Notes under the pieces: model-generated
Database searches by the model: none
The model's input: the letters and a program-made list of their open reading frames with translations, nothing else
What the model was told of the DNA's origin: nothing
Assembly (NCBI RefSeq): GCF_000308755.1
Contig: NZ_BAGF01000149.1
Coordinates: 1-64,000, forward strand
Reading direction: 5' to 3'
DNA length: 64,000 nt
Source: Nocardia pneumoniae NBRC 100136
Lineage (GTDB): Bacteria; Actinomycetota; Actinomycetes; Mycobacteriales; Mycobacteriaceae
Translations under genes and position numbers: made by a program
In this document: one piece after another, positions 34,184 through 43,059 of the stretch
Position numbering within the stretch: the first letter of the stretch is position 1
Layout: every line of letters begins with the position of its first letter

Positions 34184-34945
34184 TCACGTGGTGTGCTGGT
34201 AACGCGACAGTGCGAGTTCGAAAGCCTCTTTCGGGACCAGGTTTCCGCCCGAGAACGGCTCGTCGAGGTTGTAGATCGCCCGGATCACGGCACCGACGAT
34301 GGCGCCGAGCAGCGCGGTCGTCACGACACTGCGTTTGGTGACGGGGACACCGGAGAGGACCACGCTCAACAGCAGTAGGACCGTGCTGACCCACATGGCC
34401 ACGTAGAGGAATGCGGGAACTCGGTAACCGGCGTCCAGCGCACGGTCGGCGCGAGCCTGGGCTACCGTCTCCAGGCTGGTCACGGCACTGGCGCGAAGCG
34501 TGTCGATCTCGGGGTCCGCCGTGTTCACCGACGCCACCGCGTCGCGCAGTGTGTCGAGGGTGTCCTGGGTGGATTGACTGAGCCGACCGTGGTCGGCCAT
34601 GACAGACCATTCCTCGTCGAGGACCTGAACGGTGTAATCGCGCACCAGACCTTGAATTCGCGTGTGGTCCGGATCCGGCATCCCGTGCGCCGCCCAATAC
34701 GTATCGATGAGCGCCTTCGCTTCGGCGATGGTGTGATTGCGTGCGTTGTCGTATTGCTGCCAGGCGATCACCACGATGAACGCGACCACTGCCATGAAGA
34801 TCGTGTTGATCAAGTTGAGCACCAATGCGCCGACGGTGTCGTCGTCGGTGTGCCGCCACGTCTTCGGATGTAGACGATCCCCGGCCACGAATACGACTAT
34901 CGCGACCAGCGCGGTGAGGGCAGGCACGAGAAACTCGAAGGCCAT
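34184..34945 (-). CDS. DUF4239-family (bestrophin-like) membrane protein
   Basis: The product is 253 residues from the ATG at 34945 (MAFEFLVPALTALVAIVVF). It shows helices at 5-22, 42-65, about 190-210 and 215-235. The cytoplasmic part contains NARNHTIAEAKALIDTYWAA and VLDEEWSVMADHGRLSQS, the conserved motif region of DUF4239 proteins, distantly like bestrophin channels. The role is unknown. It lies 39 bases upstream of the low-complexity gene on the same strand, so the two may be cotranscribed. Confidence 0.78.
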   Translation of the reverse strand: MAFEFLVPALTALVAIVVFVAGDRLHPKTWRHTDDDTVGALVLNLINTIFMAVVAFIVVIAWQQYDNARNHTIAEAKALIDTYWAAHGMPDPDHTRIQGLVRDYTVQVLDEEWSVMADHGRLSQSTQDTLDTLRDAVASVNTADPEIDTLRASAVTSLETVAQARADRALDAGYRVPAFLYVAMWVSTVLLLLSVVLSGVPVTKRSVVTTALLGAIVGAVIRAIYNLDEPFSGGNLVPKEAFELALSRYQHTT

Positions 34946-35785
34946 GCGGCGACTCCGTTCTATCTGGGATTCGCGACCGTGGCGTCGGCGAAGTAGCGCG
35001 CGGACTGTCGCACTGCGGACGGGAAAAAGACGTGTTCTGGCGACCATTCGGTACGTCGCCATCGGGTGCCGACTCTTTCGTTTATCGCGGATCGGCCTAT
35101 GGCGCAGAGTATTTCACGACCGAGCCTGCGCGGTGTCGGCTCGGGTGCGGATTGCGGCGAGATCGACCGGCGTCGCGGCGACGATCACGGTGGTCGTGCA
35201 TGGTCCGGATCGATGGTCATGCGTGGTCCTCACCCCCGAGCTGGTTAACCGAGACGATGGTGCGGTCGAGCCTGTGGTCGGTCGGATCTGACGAGTGGTG
35301 CACGGAAAATCGGTACGCGACATCAGCCTGGACGAATCCGGCGAATTGTCTTATATGGCAGCGCGTTTGAGACGATTCTGATGGTAAGCCGCGAATCTGC
35401 CTGCATGTTACGGAATTTCAGAGATCGGGCCTCAGGAAAATCCGGATGGTAACGACACGCACACGATCGGGATGATGCCGCGTAACATCCTGGGACGAAT
35501 CGTCGAGTGTCGGACCGAGGATGTCATGACGCGGCAAGGGGCATTCGGCGATGCCCGGCAGCCTCCCAGATCAACAAGCTTCGCCCGTCTTCATGTCGAG
35601 GACGAAGCTGATGTGACACGGGTCGCGATCAGTTGGTGGCGCGCTACCAGCGTATAAGCGCAGGTATTCGCCGTCTTGCAGGTCAGAACGAGCTATGCCG
35701 CCGGTGTCAATGTGTGCTGTCCCACAGTCCTGATATTGCTCGTGGGTATTGACGGTCGCGAATCCATCCAGCATGGTGACCGAGG
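34946..35785. other. Long intergenic region without a supported gene
   Basis: About 840 bases, GC lower than the flanks from 35330 to 35760. Frames on both strands are short or composed of Arg/Ser runs, and none has a ribosome site. This region separates the leftward DUF4239 gene from the rightward catabolic operon and should hold both promoters. Confidence 0.5.
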
Positions 35786-35803
35786 TTAGCAAGCGCTTAG
35801 TAA
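35786..35803. promoter_or_regulatory. Candidate operator of the beta-oxidation operon
   Basis: TTAGCAAGCGCTTAGTAA is a dyad of the form TTA-NN-AAGCGCTT-NN-TAA with its centre at the GC. It lies 22 bases before the thiolase start, where a repressor would block transcription. AAGCGCTT-centred palindromes are typical of TetR regulators of lipid catabolism. The TetR gene inside the operon (42405-43052) is the natural candidate. Confidence 0.6.
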
Positions 35804-35825
35804 GCCATGGGAAAGGTTCGCCGTC

Positions 35826-37043
35826 ATGCCCGAAGCCGTCATCGTCTCTGTCGCCCGGTCGCCGATCGGTCGTGCTGGCAAAGGGTCGTTGCGGGACCTG
35901 CGGCCGGATGACCTGGCGGCGCAGATCGTGCAGGCCGCGCTGGCGAAGGTGCCCGCCCTCGGCGCGAACGACATCGATGACCTGATGCTCGGTTGTGGCC
36001 AGCCCGCCGGTGAGTCGGGCTTCAATCTCGGGCGCGTGGTGGCGATTCTGGCGGGCCTGGACCGCGTGCCCGGCACAACGGTCAACCGGTACTGCTCGTC
36101 GAGTCTGCAGACGACCCGGATGGCGCTGCACGCGATCCGCGCCGGAGAGGGCGATGTCTTCATCTCCGCCGGTGTCGAAACCGTGAGCCGCTATGTCAAG
36201 GGAAACGCCGACGGCCTGCCCGACACCGAGAACCCGGTGTTCGCCGACGCCGCGCGCCGGACCGCGAAATTCGCTGCCGGAGGCGAGATCTGGACCGACC
36301 CCCGCACGGAAGACCTGCTGCCGGATGTCTACATCGCGATGGGCCAGACCGCCGAGAACGTGGCGCAGCTGTGCGGTGTGACCCGCGCCGAACAGGACGC
36401 CTTCGGCGTGCGCAGCCAGAACCTCGCCGAGGCCGCCCTCGTCAACGGGTTCTGGGAGCGTGACATCACTCCGATCACCCTGCCGGACGGCACCATCGTC
36501 GCCAAGGACGATGGCCCCCGGCCCGGAGTCACCGTGGAGAAGGTCGCCGAACTGAAGCCGGTCTTCCGGCCCGACGGGACGGTGACGGCCGCCAACTGCT
36601 GCCCGCTCAACGACGGCGCCGCCGCGGTCGTGATCATGTCCGACACCAAGGCCGCCGAGCTGGGCTTGACGCCACTGGCTCGGATCGTCGCGACCGGAGT
36701 CAGCGCGCTGTCTCCCGAGATCATGGGCCTGGGACCGGTCGAGGCGTCGAAGCAGGCGCTGGCCCGCGCGGGGATGAGCATCGACGATGTCGACCTGGTC
36801 GAAATCAACGAAGCCTTCGCCGCCCAGGTCATTCCCTCGGCGCGGGAGCTGCGTGTCGACTTCGACAAGCTCAACATCAACGGCGGCTCGATCGCGGTCG
36901 GGCACCCGTTCGGCATGACCGGCGCCCGCATCACCAGCACATTGATCAACTCCCTGCAGTTCCACGACAAGCAGATCGGTTTGGAAACCATGTGCGTCGG
37001 TGGTGGTCAGGGGATGGCCATGGTGCTCGAGCGCCTCTCCTAA
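35826..37043 (+). CDS. Acetyl-CoA acetyltransferase / thiolase
   Basis: The product is 405 residues after GGGAAAGG. All thiolase residues are seen: the nucleophile Cys90 in NRYCSSSLQTTRMA, the INEAFAAQVIP segment, the base histidine in VGHPFGMTGAR, and the second cysteine in ETMCVGGGQGMAM. It should cleave a 3-ketoacyl-CoA with free CoA, or condense in reverse. It is the first gene of the long rightward operon, and its promoter region holds an AAGCGCTT palindrome. Confidence 0.93.
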   Translation: MPEAVIVSVARSPIGRAGKGSLRDLRPDDLAAQIVQAALAKVPALGANDIDDLMLGCGQPAGESGFNLGRVVAILAGLDRVPGTTVNRYCSSSLQTTRMALHAIRAGEGDVFISAGVETVSRYVKGNADGLPDTENPVFADAARRTAKFAAGGEIWTDPRTEDLLPDVYIAMGQTAENVAQLCGVTRAEQDAFGVRSQNLAEAALVNGFWERDITPITLPDGTIVAKDDGPRPGVTVEKVAELKPVFRPDGTVTAANCCPLNDGAAAVVIMSDTKAAELGLTPLARIVATGVSALSPEIMGLGPVEASKQALARAGMSIDDVDLVEINEAFAAQVIPSARELRVDFDKLNINGGSIAVGHPFGMTGARITSTLINSLQFHDKQIGLETMCVGGGQGMAMVLERLS

Positions 37044-37071
37044 CCGCAACTACACGTCAAAGGACTTATTT

Positions 37072-37824
37072 GTGAACAGGTTCGAAGGTAAGACCGCGAT
37101 TGTCACCGGTGCCAGTCGGGGTATCGGGTTGGGTATCGCGCAGCGGCTGGTGGATGAGGGCGCGAACGTCGTGATCACCGCCCGCAAGCAAGAGGCTCTG
37201 GACGAGGCGGTGGAGGCGCTCGGCGGCCCGTCGCGGGCGTTGGCGGTTGCCGGTCGCGCGGATGATGTGGCGCATCAGGCCGAGACGGTGGCGCGGGCGA
37301 TCGAGACCTTCGGTGGCGCTGATCTGCTGGTGAACAACACGGGGATCAATCCGGCCTTCGGCCCGATGATCGAGTTGGACCTCGATGCTGCCCGCAAGAT
37401 CGTGGAGGTCAACTGCCTGGCCGCCCTGTCGTGGGTGCAGCAGGTGTATCGGGCGTGGATGAAGGATTTCGGTGGCGCGGTGGTGAACGTGTCGTCGGTG
37501 GCGGGTGTCAAACCTGCTCCGGGTATCGGGTTCTACGGTTCGAGCAAGGCGATGCTCACCCATATCACGCAGGAACTGGCGGTGGAGCTGGGGCCGAAGC
37601 TGCGGGTGAATGCGGTGGCTCCGGCGGTGGTGAAGACGAAGTTCGCTACCGCTCTCTACGAGGGCCGGGAAGAGCAGATCGCGGCGACCTATCCGTTGCA
37701 GCGACTCGGGGTGCCCGAGGACATCGCCGGTGTGGTGGCGTTCCTGCTGTCGGAGGACGCGGGCTGGCTGACCGGGCAGCTGCTGGTCGTCGATGGTGGC
37801 ATCACCCTGACCGGTGGGGTGTGA
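37072..37824 (+). CDS. SDR-family oxidoreductase (operon member)
   Basis: The product is 250 residues from a GTG at 37072 with AAAGGA ten bases upstream. It has TGASRGIGLG at 12-21, LVNNTGIN at 87, Ser142 and Tyr155-Lys159 in YGSSK, and ends DGGITLTGGV. It is likely an NAD(P)-dependent 3-hydroxyacyl-CoA or alcohol dehydrogenase within the acyl-CoA pathway. Start lies 28 bases after the thiolase stop, and the stop is one base from the next start. Confidence 0.9.
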   Translation: MNRFEGKTAIVTGASRGIGLGIAQRLVDEGANVVITARKQEALDEAVEALGGPSRALAVAGRADDVAHQAETVARAIETFGGADLLVNNTGINPAFGPMIELDLDAARKIVEVNCLAALSWVQQVYRAWMKDFGGAVVNVSSVAGVKPAPGIGFYGSSKAMLTHITQELAVELGPKLRVNAVAPAVVKTKFATALYEGREEQIAATYPLQRLGVPEDIAGVVAFLLSEDAGWLTGQLLVVDGGITLTGGV

Positions 37825-37825
37825 C

Positions 37826-38818
37826 ATGACGACGATGAAGGCGTGGCGGGTGCATGAGCTGGGCGAGCCGAGTGCTGTCCTGCGGTTGGAAGACGTGGAA
37901 CGTCCCGAGCCCGGACCGCGGCAGCTCCTGGTGCGGGTCGCTGGTGCGGCGGCGAACTTTCCCGATGTGTTGATGTGCCGCGGTCTCTACCAGGTGAAAC
38001 CGCCGTTGCCGTTCACCCCCGGCGTCGAGCTGTGCGGCGAGGTGGTGGCGGTCGGTGCCGAGGTGAGCGAGTTCGCGGTCGGTGAGCGTGTGCTCGGGGG
38101 TGTCGTGCTGCCGCACGGTGGTTTCGCCGAATTCGCGATCATGGATGCGGCTCAGACTTTTCCGGCGCCTGCGTCGTTGGACGACGCCGAAGCGGCGGCG
38201 TTGTTCATCGGTTATCAGACCGGATGGTTCGGATTGCATCGGCGCGCCGGACTGAAGGCGGGGGAGACGCTGTTGGTGCATGCTGCCGCCGGTGGCGTGG
38301 GTAGCGCGGCGGTGCAGCTGGGCAAGGCCGCAGGCGCCCAGGTGATCGGTGTCGTGGGTGGGGCCGAGAAAGCCTCCCACGCTAAGGAATTGGGCGCTGA
38401 CGTGGTCATCGACCGGCACCGGGACGATTTCGTCGAGGTCGTGAAGGAGCTGACCGGCGGCCGCGGTGCCGATGTGGTCTATGACCCGGTCGGTGGCGAG
38501 GTCTATCAGCGGTCCACGAAATGTATCGCCTTCGAAGGCCGCATCGTGGTCGTCGGATTCGCGGGCGGCGAGATCCAGAGTGCGGCGTTGAATCACGCGC
38601 TGGTGAAGAACTATTCGATCGTCGGCCTGCATTGGGGCCTGTACAACACCTACGACCCGGCCGCGGTCACCGAATGCCATCGCGCACTCACCGCGCTCGC
38701 CGCCGATGGGCTGATCCGTCCCTTGGTGAGCGAACGACTGCCCCTGGACCGGGTCGCCGACGGAATGCAGCGGTTGGCCGGTGGCGGGACCGTCGGCCGT
38801 GTCGTGTACACGCCGTGA
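37826..38818 (+). CDS. Zinc-free NADPH:quinone oxidoreductase-like protein (MDR family)
   Basis: The product is 330 residues from the ATG at 37826, one base after the previous stop. It is a medium-chain dehydrogenase without zinc ligands: ANFPDVLMCRGLYQVKPPLPF, PGVELCGEVVAVG, LVHAAAGGVGSAAVQLGKAAG for NADPH, and YDPVGGEVYQRS. The group includes quinone oxidoreductases and 2-enoyl-CoA reductases (for example the FadB5/Qor type of mycobacteria). An enoyl reductase or saturase role in the operon is possible. Confidence 0.88.
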   Translation: MTTMKAWRVHELGEPSAVLRLEDVERPEPGPRQLLVRVAGAAANFPDVLMCRGLYQVKPPLPFTPGVELCGEVVAVGAEVSEFAVGERVLGGVVLPHGGFAEFAIMDAAQTFPAPASLDDAEAAALFIGYQTGWFGLHRRAGLKAGETLLVHAAAGGVGSAAVQLGKAAGAQVIGVVGGAEKASHAKELGADVVIDRHRDDFVEVVKELTGGRGADVVYDPVGGEVYQRSTKCIAFEGRIVVVGFAGGEIQSAALNHALVKNYSIVGLHWGLYNTYDPAAVTECHRALTALAADGLIRPLVSERLPLDRVADGMQRLAGGGTVGRVVYTP

Positions 38819-38861
38819 ATTCAGCAGTTTTCATCGTAATCACGTTTTCGAGGAGTATTTG

Positions 38862-39623
38862 ATGACCATTCCGACGCAGCGGACCGCGATCGTGACCGGC
38901 GCCGCCCGGGGTATCGGTGCCGCGGTGGCGCGGCGGCTGGCCGGTGACGGTATGGCGGTGGCCGTGCTGGACTTGGAGGAGGCCGCCTGCAAGGCGACCG
39001 TGGAGCAGATCGAGTCGGCGGGTGGGCGCGCGCTGGCGGTGGGTGTGGATGTGGCCGAGGAGGCCGCGGTGAGCGCGGCGGTCGATCGGGTCGCCGCCGA
39101 GCTGGGTGCGCCGACGGTGCTGGTCAACAACGCCGGGATCACCCGCGACAACCTGCTGTTCAAGATGAGCGTCGAAGACTGGGACGCGGTGATGAACGTG
39201 CACCTGCGCGGGTCGTTCCTCCTGTCGCGTGCCGCCCAGGCGCACATGATCGAGCAGAAATGGGGGCGCATCGTCAACCTGTCGAGCACCTCCGCGCTCG
39301 GCAACCGTGGTCAAGCCAACTACGCGGCAGCCAAGGCCGGGTTGCAGGGGTTCACCAAGACCCTCGCGATCGAACTGGGCAAGTACGGGGTGACCGCGAA
39401 TGCGATCGCGCCGGGGTTCATCGAAACGGAGATGACCGTGGCGACCGCCGAGCGGATGGGGATTCCGTTCGCCGAGTTCACCAAGGCGATCGCCGCGCAG
39501 ACCCCGGTGGCGCGCACCGGCACGCCCGACGACATCGCGCACGCGGTGTCGTTCCTGGTCAGCGAAGGGGCCGGGTTCGTGTCCGGTCAGGTGATCTACG
39601 TCGCGGGCGGACCGCGGAACTGA
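38862..39623 (+). CDS. FabG-type SDR, 3-hydroxyacyl-CoA dehydrogenase candidate
   Basis: The product is 253 residues from the ATG at 38862 after GAGGAGT. Features: TGAARGIGAA, VNNAGITRDNLLFKM (the FabG hallmark), Ser141/142, Tyr154-Lys158 in YAAAK, and APGFIETEM. D37 after the second strand suggests NAD preference. It would oxidise the 3-hydroxyacyl-CoA formed by the MaoC hydratase coded 19 bases downstream. Confidence 0.92.
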   Translation: MTIPTQRTAIVTGAARGIGAAVARRLAGDGMAVAVLDLEEAACKATVEQIESAGGRALAVGVDVAEEAAVSAAVDRVAAELGAPTVLVNNAGITRDNLLFKMSVEDWDAVMNVHLRGSFLLSRAAQAHMIEQKWGRIVNLSSTSALGNRGQANYAAAKAGLQGFTKTLAIELGKYGVTANAIAPGFIETEMTVATAERMGIPFAEFTKAIAAQTPVARTGTPDDIAHAVSFLVSEGAGFVSGQVIYVAGGPRN

Positions 39624-39642
39624 CACGGAAGGAACACCCACC

Positions 39643-40095
39643 ATGCGTATATTCCAGGGCCTGACCGAGTTGGAGTCCGCGGTCGGCACCCACCTCGGAT
39701 ACAGCGACTGGCACACCATCACCCAGCAGCAGATCGACCAGTTCGCCGAGGCGACCGGCGATCACCAGTGGATCCACGTCGACCCCGACAAGGCCGCCGC
39801 CGGTCCGTTCGGCACGACCGTCGCGCACGGATTCCTCACCCTGTCGCTGCTGCCGATGCTCACCCAGCAGATCTACACCGTGCAGGGGCTGTCCATGGGT
39901 GTCAACTACGGCACCGACAAGGTGCGCTTCCCCGCCCCGGTCCCGGTCGGCTCCCGGATCCGAGCCGGAGTCGAACTGCTGTCACTGACCCCGGGCCGCC
40001 TCGGCACGCAGGCACTCAGCCGGGTGACGATCGAGATCGAAGGCTCGGGCAAACCCGCGTGCGTAGCCGATTCCGTCGCGGTGTTGGTGCCGTGA
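39643..40095 (+). CDS. MaoC-type enoyl-CoA hydratase
   Basis: The product is 150 residues after GGAAGGAAC. The hydratase-2 motif is intact: FAEATGDHQWIHVDPDKAA with Asp40 and His45, then GPFGTTVAHGFLTLSLLP. Single hot-dog domain, so it works as a dimer and adds water to 2-enoyl-CoA, usually giving the R-isomer. It is placed between FabG and the acyl-CoA dehydrogenases, the logical order for a degradation pathway. Confidence 0.92.
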   Translation: MRIFQGLTELESAVGTHLGYSDWHTITQQQIDQFAEATGDHQWIHVDPDKAAAGPFGTTVAHGFLTLSLLPMLTQQIYTVQGLSMGVNYGTDKVRFPAPVPVGSRIRAGVELLSLTPGRLGTQALSRVTIEIEGSGKPACVADSVAVLVP

Positions 40096-40117
40096 TCACC
40101 GATCTGGAGGATGACAG

Positions 40118-41311
40118 ATGACGACTCCCGACGCGGTTCGCGATGATCTGCGCCGCCGGGTGGAAGCCGTACTCGGAGAGCATGATCCGGCCACAACCGA
40201 CGCCGTGACATTTCATCGGGCCAGGTTCGACGCGGGTCTGGCGTGGGTGCACTTCCCGATCGGTCTCGGTGGCCTGGCTGTCGACCGGGAACTGCAACCG
40301 TTCGTCGACGCCCTGTTCGAGCAGGCCGGATCTCCGGGTAACAATGCGGAGGTCAACGGCATCGGTCTGGGCATGGCCGCGCCGACGATCCTCGCTTACG
40401 GCACAGCGGAACAGCGGCAGCGCTTCCTGCGTCCGCTGTGGAGCGGGGAGGAGATCTGGTGCCAGCTGTTCAGTGAACCGGGCGCCGGATCGGACCTGGC
40501 CGCGGTCGCCACTCGGGCGGTGCGCGACGGCGACGACTGGATCGTCAACGGGCAGAAGGTGTGGACCTCGGTCGCGCACAAGGCGCAGCTGGCGATCCTG
40601 GTGGCGCGCACCGATCCCACCCGGCCGAAGCACGCGGGCCTCACCTACTTCATCTGCGATATGACCGCCCCGGGCGTCGAAGTCCGGCCGCTGCGGCAGA
40701 TCACCGGCGAGGCCGAGTTCAACGAAGTCTTCCTCACCGACGTGCGGATCCCGGACGCCCACCGTCTGGGAAAGGAAGGGGAGGGCTGGCGAGTCGCCAC
40801 CACCACACTGAACAACGAGCGCGTCTCGATCGGAGGGCGCGCGCTACCCCGGGAGAGCGGAGTAGTCGGTGTCGCCGCCCGCCTCTGGCGAGAATCCCCG
40901 GAAAAGCGCACCCCCGACCTGCACCATCGGTTGTTGCGATTGTGGGTGGATGCCGAGGTCTCCCGCCTGGCGGCGACCCGACTGCGTCAGCGGGTGGCGG
41001 GCGGTCAACCGGGGCCGGAAACCTCCGCGGTCAAACTGTCGTTCGCGCGAGTCAACCAGCAGGTGTCCGGATTGGAAGTCGAACTGCACGGTGAGCATGG
41101 CCTGCGATACGACGACTGGACCATGGTGCGCCCGGACCGGGTCGATTTCGCCGGGCGTGGCGCCGGCTACCGCTTTCTGCGGGCCAAAGGCAATTCGATC
41201 GAGGGCGGCACCTCGGAGATCCTGCGCAACATCATCGCCGAACGCGTCCTCGGCCTGCCGGGCGAAGCCAGGGCCGACAAGGACATCGCCTGGAAGGACC
41301 TGAGCCGATGA
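40118..41311 (+). CDS. Acyl-CoA dehydrogenase, subunit with catalytic-type C-terminus
   Basis: The product is 397 residues. It has the ACAD signatures CQLFSEPGAGSDLAAVATRA and the C-terminal IEGGTSEILRNIIAERVLGLP. The flavin and substrate loops are conserved. Its stop overlaps the start of a second, shorter ACAD by four bases. Two adjacent unequal ACAD genes in actinobacteria often encode an alpha2-beta2 heterotetramer, as in steroid side-chain FadE pairs; that assembly is my inference. Confidence 0.92.
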   Translation: MTTPDAVRDDLRRRVEAVLGEHDPATTDAVTFHRARFDAGLAWVHFPIGLGGLAVDRELQPFVDALFEQAGSPGNNAEVNGIGLGMAAPTILAYGTAEQRQRFLRPLWSGEEIWCQLFSEPGAGSDLAAVATRAVRDGDDWIVNGQKVWTSVAHKAQLAILVARTDPTRPKHAGLTYFICDMTAPGVEVRPLRQITGEAEFNEVFLTDVRIPDAHRLGKEGEGWRVATTTLNNERVSIGGRALPRESGVVGVAARLWRESPEKRTPDLHHRLLRLWVDAEVSRLAATRLRQRVAGGQPGPETSAVKLSFARVNQQVSGLEVELHGEHGLRYDDWTMVRPDRVDFAGRGAGYRFLRAKGNSIEGGTSEILRNIIAERVLGLPGEARADKDIAWKDLSR

Positions 41312-42408
41312 GCGACATCCTGCTGCTCGACACCGATGTCGAGACCTCCTTGCGGAGCGCGGTGCGTGACCTGCTCACCGCGCGCTGCGATCCGGCCACG
41401 GTTGTCCGGGCCTACGAGGGCGATCGGACACTGACCCGGACGCTGTGGAAATCGATCGCCGACGATCTCGGGCTCGCTGGGCTCCTCATCCCCGAGGACC
41501 GCGGCGGTGCCGGCGGTACCGCTCGGGACGCCGCCGTCGTCCTCGAAGAGCTCGGGCGCTTCGTCGCGCCGGTGCCGTTTCTGACCAGTAGCGTGATCGC
41601 CGCGACCGTCCTGCTCGCAGGCGACTCCGCGCTGGTCGGTCAGCTCGGCGGCGGTGAATGCAGCGCAGCGCTGCTGACGCCGTTCTCCACCGCGTCGGTG
41701 GCCGAGGTCCCGACGCTGACCGCTGATGCCGCCGGCCGGGTGTCCGGCCGCGTCACCAGCGTCGTCGGCGCGCTCGAAGCCGATGTACTGCTGGCGGCCG
41801 TGCAGACGGCGAACGGTACGGAAGTTCACGCGTTGTCGGCCGCCGCGGTCGCGATCGAGCCGGTGGTCTCCCTGGACATGACCCGCCCGCTGGCCGACGT
41901 CCGCGTCGACGCCGTGCCCGGCCGGATCGTCGTCGCGGCCGAATCGGGTTGGGCGGCATTGCAATCGGGTTTGACGATGGGTGCCGCACTGCTGGCGTCC
42001 GAGCAAGCGGGGCTCGCGGCCCGATGCTTGGAGTCGACCGTCGAATATCTGAAGCTGCGCCGCCAGTTCGGTCGTGTGGTGGGCGGATTCCAGGCGCTCA
42101 AACACCGCCTTGCCGACCTCTACGTCGAGGTGGAGTCGGCCTCCGCCGCCGCACGATACGCGGCGGGAACGCTGGCCGCGGCCGACTCCGACAGCGCTAT
42201 CGCCACCGCCGTTGCCGCTTCGTACTGCGGAGACATCGCGGTGCGGGCCGCCGAGGAGGCCGTCCAACTGCACGGTGGGATCGGCATGACGTGGGAGCAC
42301 CCGGCGCACCTGTACCTCAAACGTGCCAAGGCCGACCAGATCGGACTGGGAAGTCCCGGCCACCATCGGGCGGTTCTGGCCGACCTCGTGGGACTGCCGT
42401 CCAGGTGA
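41308..42408 (+). CDS. Acyl-CoA dehydrogenase, partner subunit
   Basis: The product is 366 residues. N-terminal helices include LLIPEDRGGAGGTARDAAVVLEELG, the middle barrel is diverged, and the C-terminus has YLKLRRQFGRVVGGFQALKHRLADLY and VQLHGGIGMTWEHPAHLYLKRAK. The conserved RQFG arginine binds FAD of the neighbouring subunit. The middle barrel lacks the SEPGAGSD motif, as in partner subunits. The stop overlaps the following TetR start (GTGA). Confidence 0.9.
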   Translation: MSDILLLDTDVETSLRSAVRDLLTARCDPATVVRAYEGDRTLTRTLWKSIADDLGLAGLLIPEDRGGAGGTARDAAVVLEELGRFVAPVPFLTSSVIAATVLLAGDSALVGQLGGGECSAALLTPFSTASVAEVPTLTADAAGRVSGRVTSVVGALEADVLLAAVQTANGTEVHALSAAAVAIEPVVSLDMTRPLADVRVDAVPGRIVVAAESGWAALQSGLTMGAALLASEQAGLAARCLESTVEYLKLRRQFGRVVGGFQALKHRLADLYVEVESASAAARYAAGTLAAADSDSAIATAVAASYCGDIAVRAAEEAVQLHGGIGMTWEHPAHLYLKRAKADQIGLGSPGHHRAVLADLVGLPSR

Positions 42409-43052
42409 CCGATACGGCGGACCGCTCGCGCGCGGAGGAGACCCGGTCACGGCTGCTCGACGCGGCCGTGGCCGCCTTCGCCGAGCGCGGCTTCCACGGC
42501 GCGACGACGCGCGACATCACAGCGCTCGCCGGAGTGAGCGCCGGAGCCATCTATGTGCACCACCGCTCCAAGGAAGAGCTGCTCTACGAGATCTCGCGTA
42601 CCGGTCACCTGGACACATTGGCGCGTGTCCGAGGCGCCATCGCCTCGGCGCACGATCCCGCCGACCAGCTGACGGCGTTGATGCGGGAGTTCGCCGTCCA
42701 CCACGCCCGCGCGCACACCGTGGCGCGGATCATCAATTACGAGCTCGCTGCCCTCAGCCACGAACACCAGCAGGAGATCAAGGAAACCCGGCGGGCGATC
42801 GAAGCCGAGGTCCGCGGTGTGATCGAGAAAGGTGTCGCCGCCGGGGTATTCGAGAACTCGAATACGCACATGACCGCCACCGCCTTGCTTTCGCTGGGGA
42901 TCGATATCACGCGCTGGTATCGTGAGGACGGCTCCTGGTCATCGGAAGACATCGGTGACTATTACGCCGAGCTTGCCCTGCGAATAGTCGGCGGCCGGAA
43001 GCGGAATGCGCCGACCCCGCTCGATCGCGAGTCGGCTGGCAGCACAAGGTGA
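42405..43052 (+). CDS. TetR-family regulator of the operon
   Basis: The product is 215 residues from a GTG that overlaps the ACAD stop. Helix-turn-helix: RSRLLDAAVAAFAERGFHGATTRDITALAGVSAGAIYVHHRSKEELL. The C-terminal ligand domain resembles the KstR2/TetR_C group for acyl-CoA ligands. Because it is inside the operon and translationally coupled, it probably represses its own operon and is released by an acyl-CoA intermediate. The dyad at 35786-35803 is the likely target. Confidence 0.9.
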   Translation: MTDTADRSRAEETRSRLLDAAVAAFAERGFHGATTRDITALAGVSAGAIYVHHRSKEELLYEISRTGHLDTLARVRGAIASAHDPADQLTALMREFAVHHARAHTVARIINYELAALSHEHQQEIKETRRAIEAEVRGVIEKGVAAGVFENSNTHMTATALLSLGIDITRWYREDGSWSSEDIGDYYAELALRIVGGRKRNAPTPLDRESAGSTR

Positions 43053-43059
43053 TCCGGAC

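Noticed and set aside
35571..37049. A 492-codon open frame antisense to the thiolase
   Set aside because: Same reason: thiolase active-site motifs prove the forward strand, and the reverse frame lacks a ribosome site.
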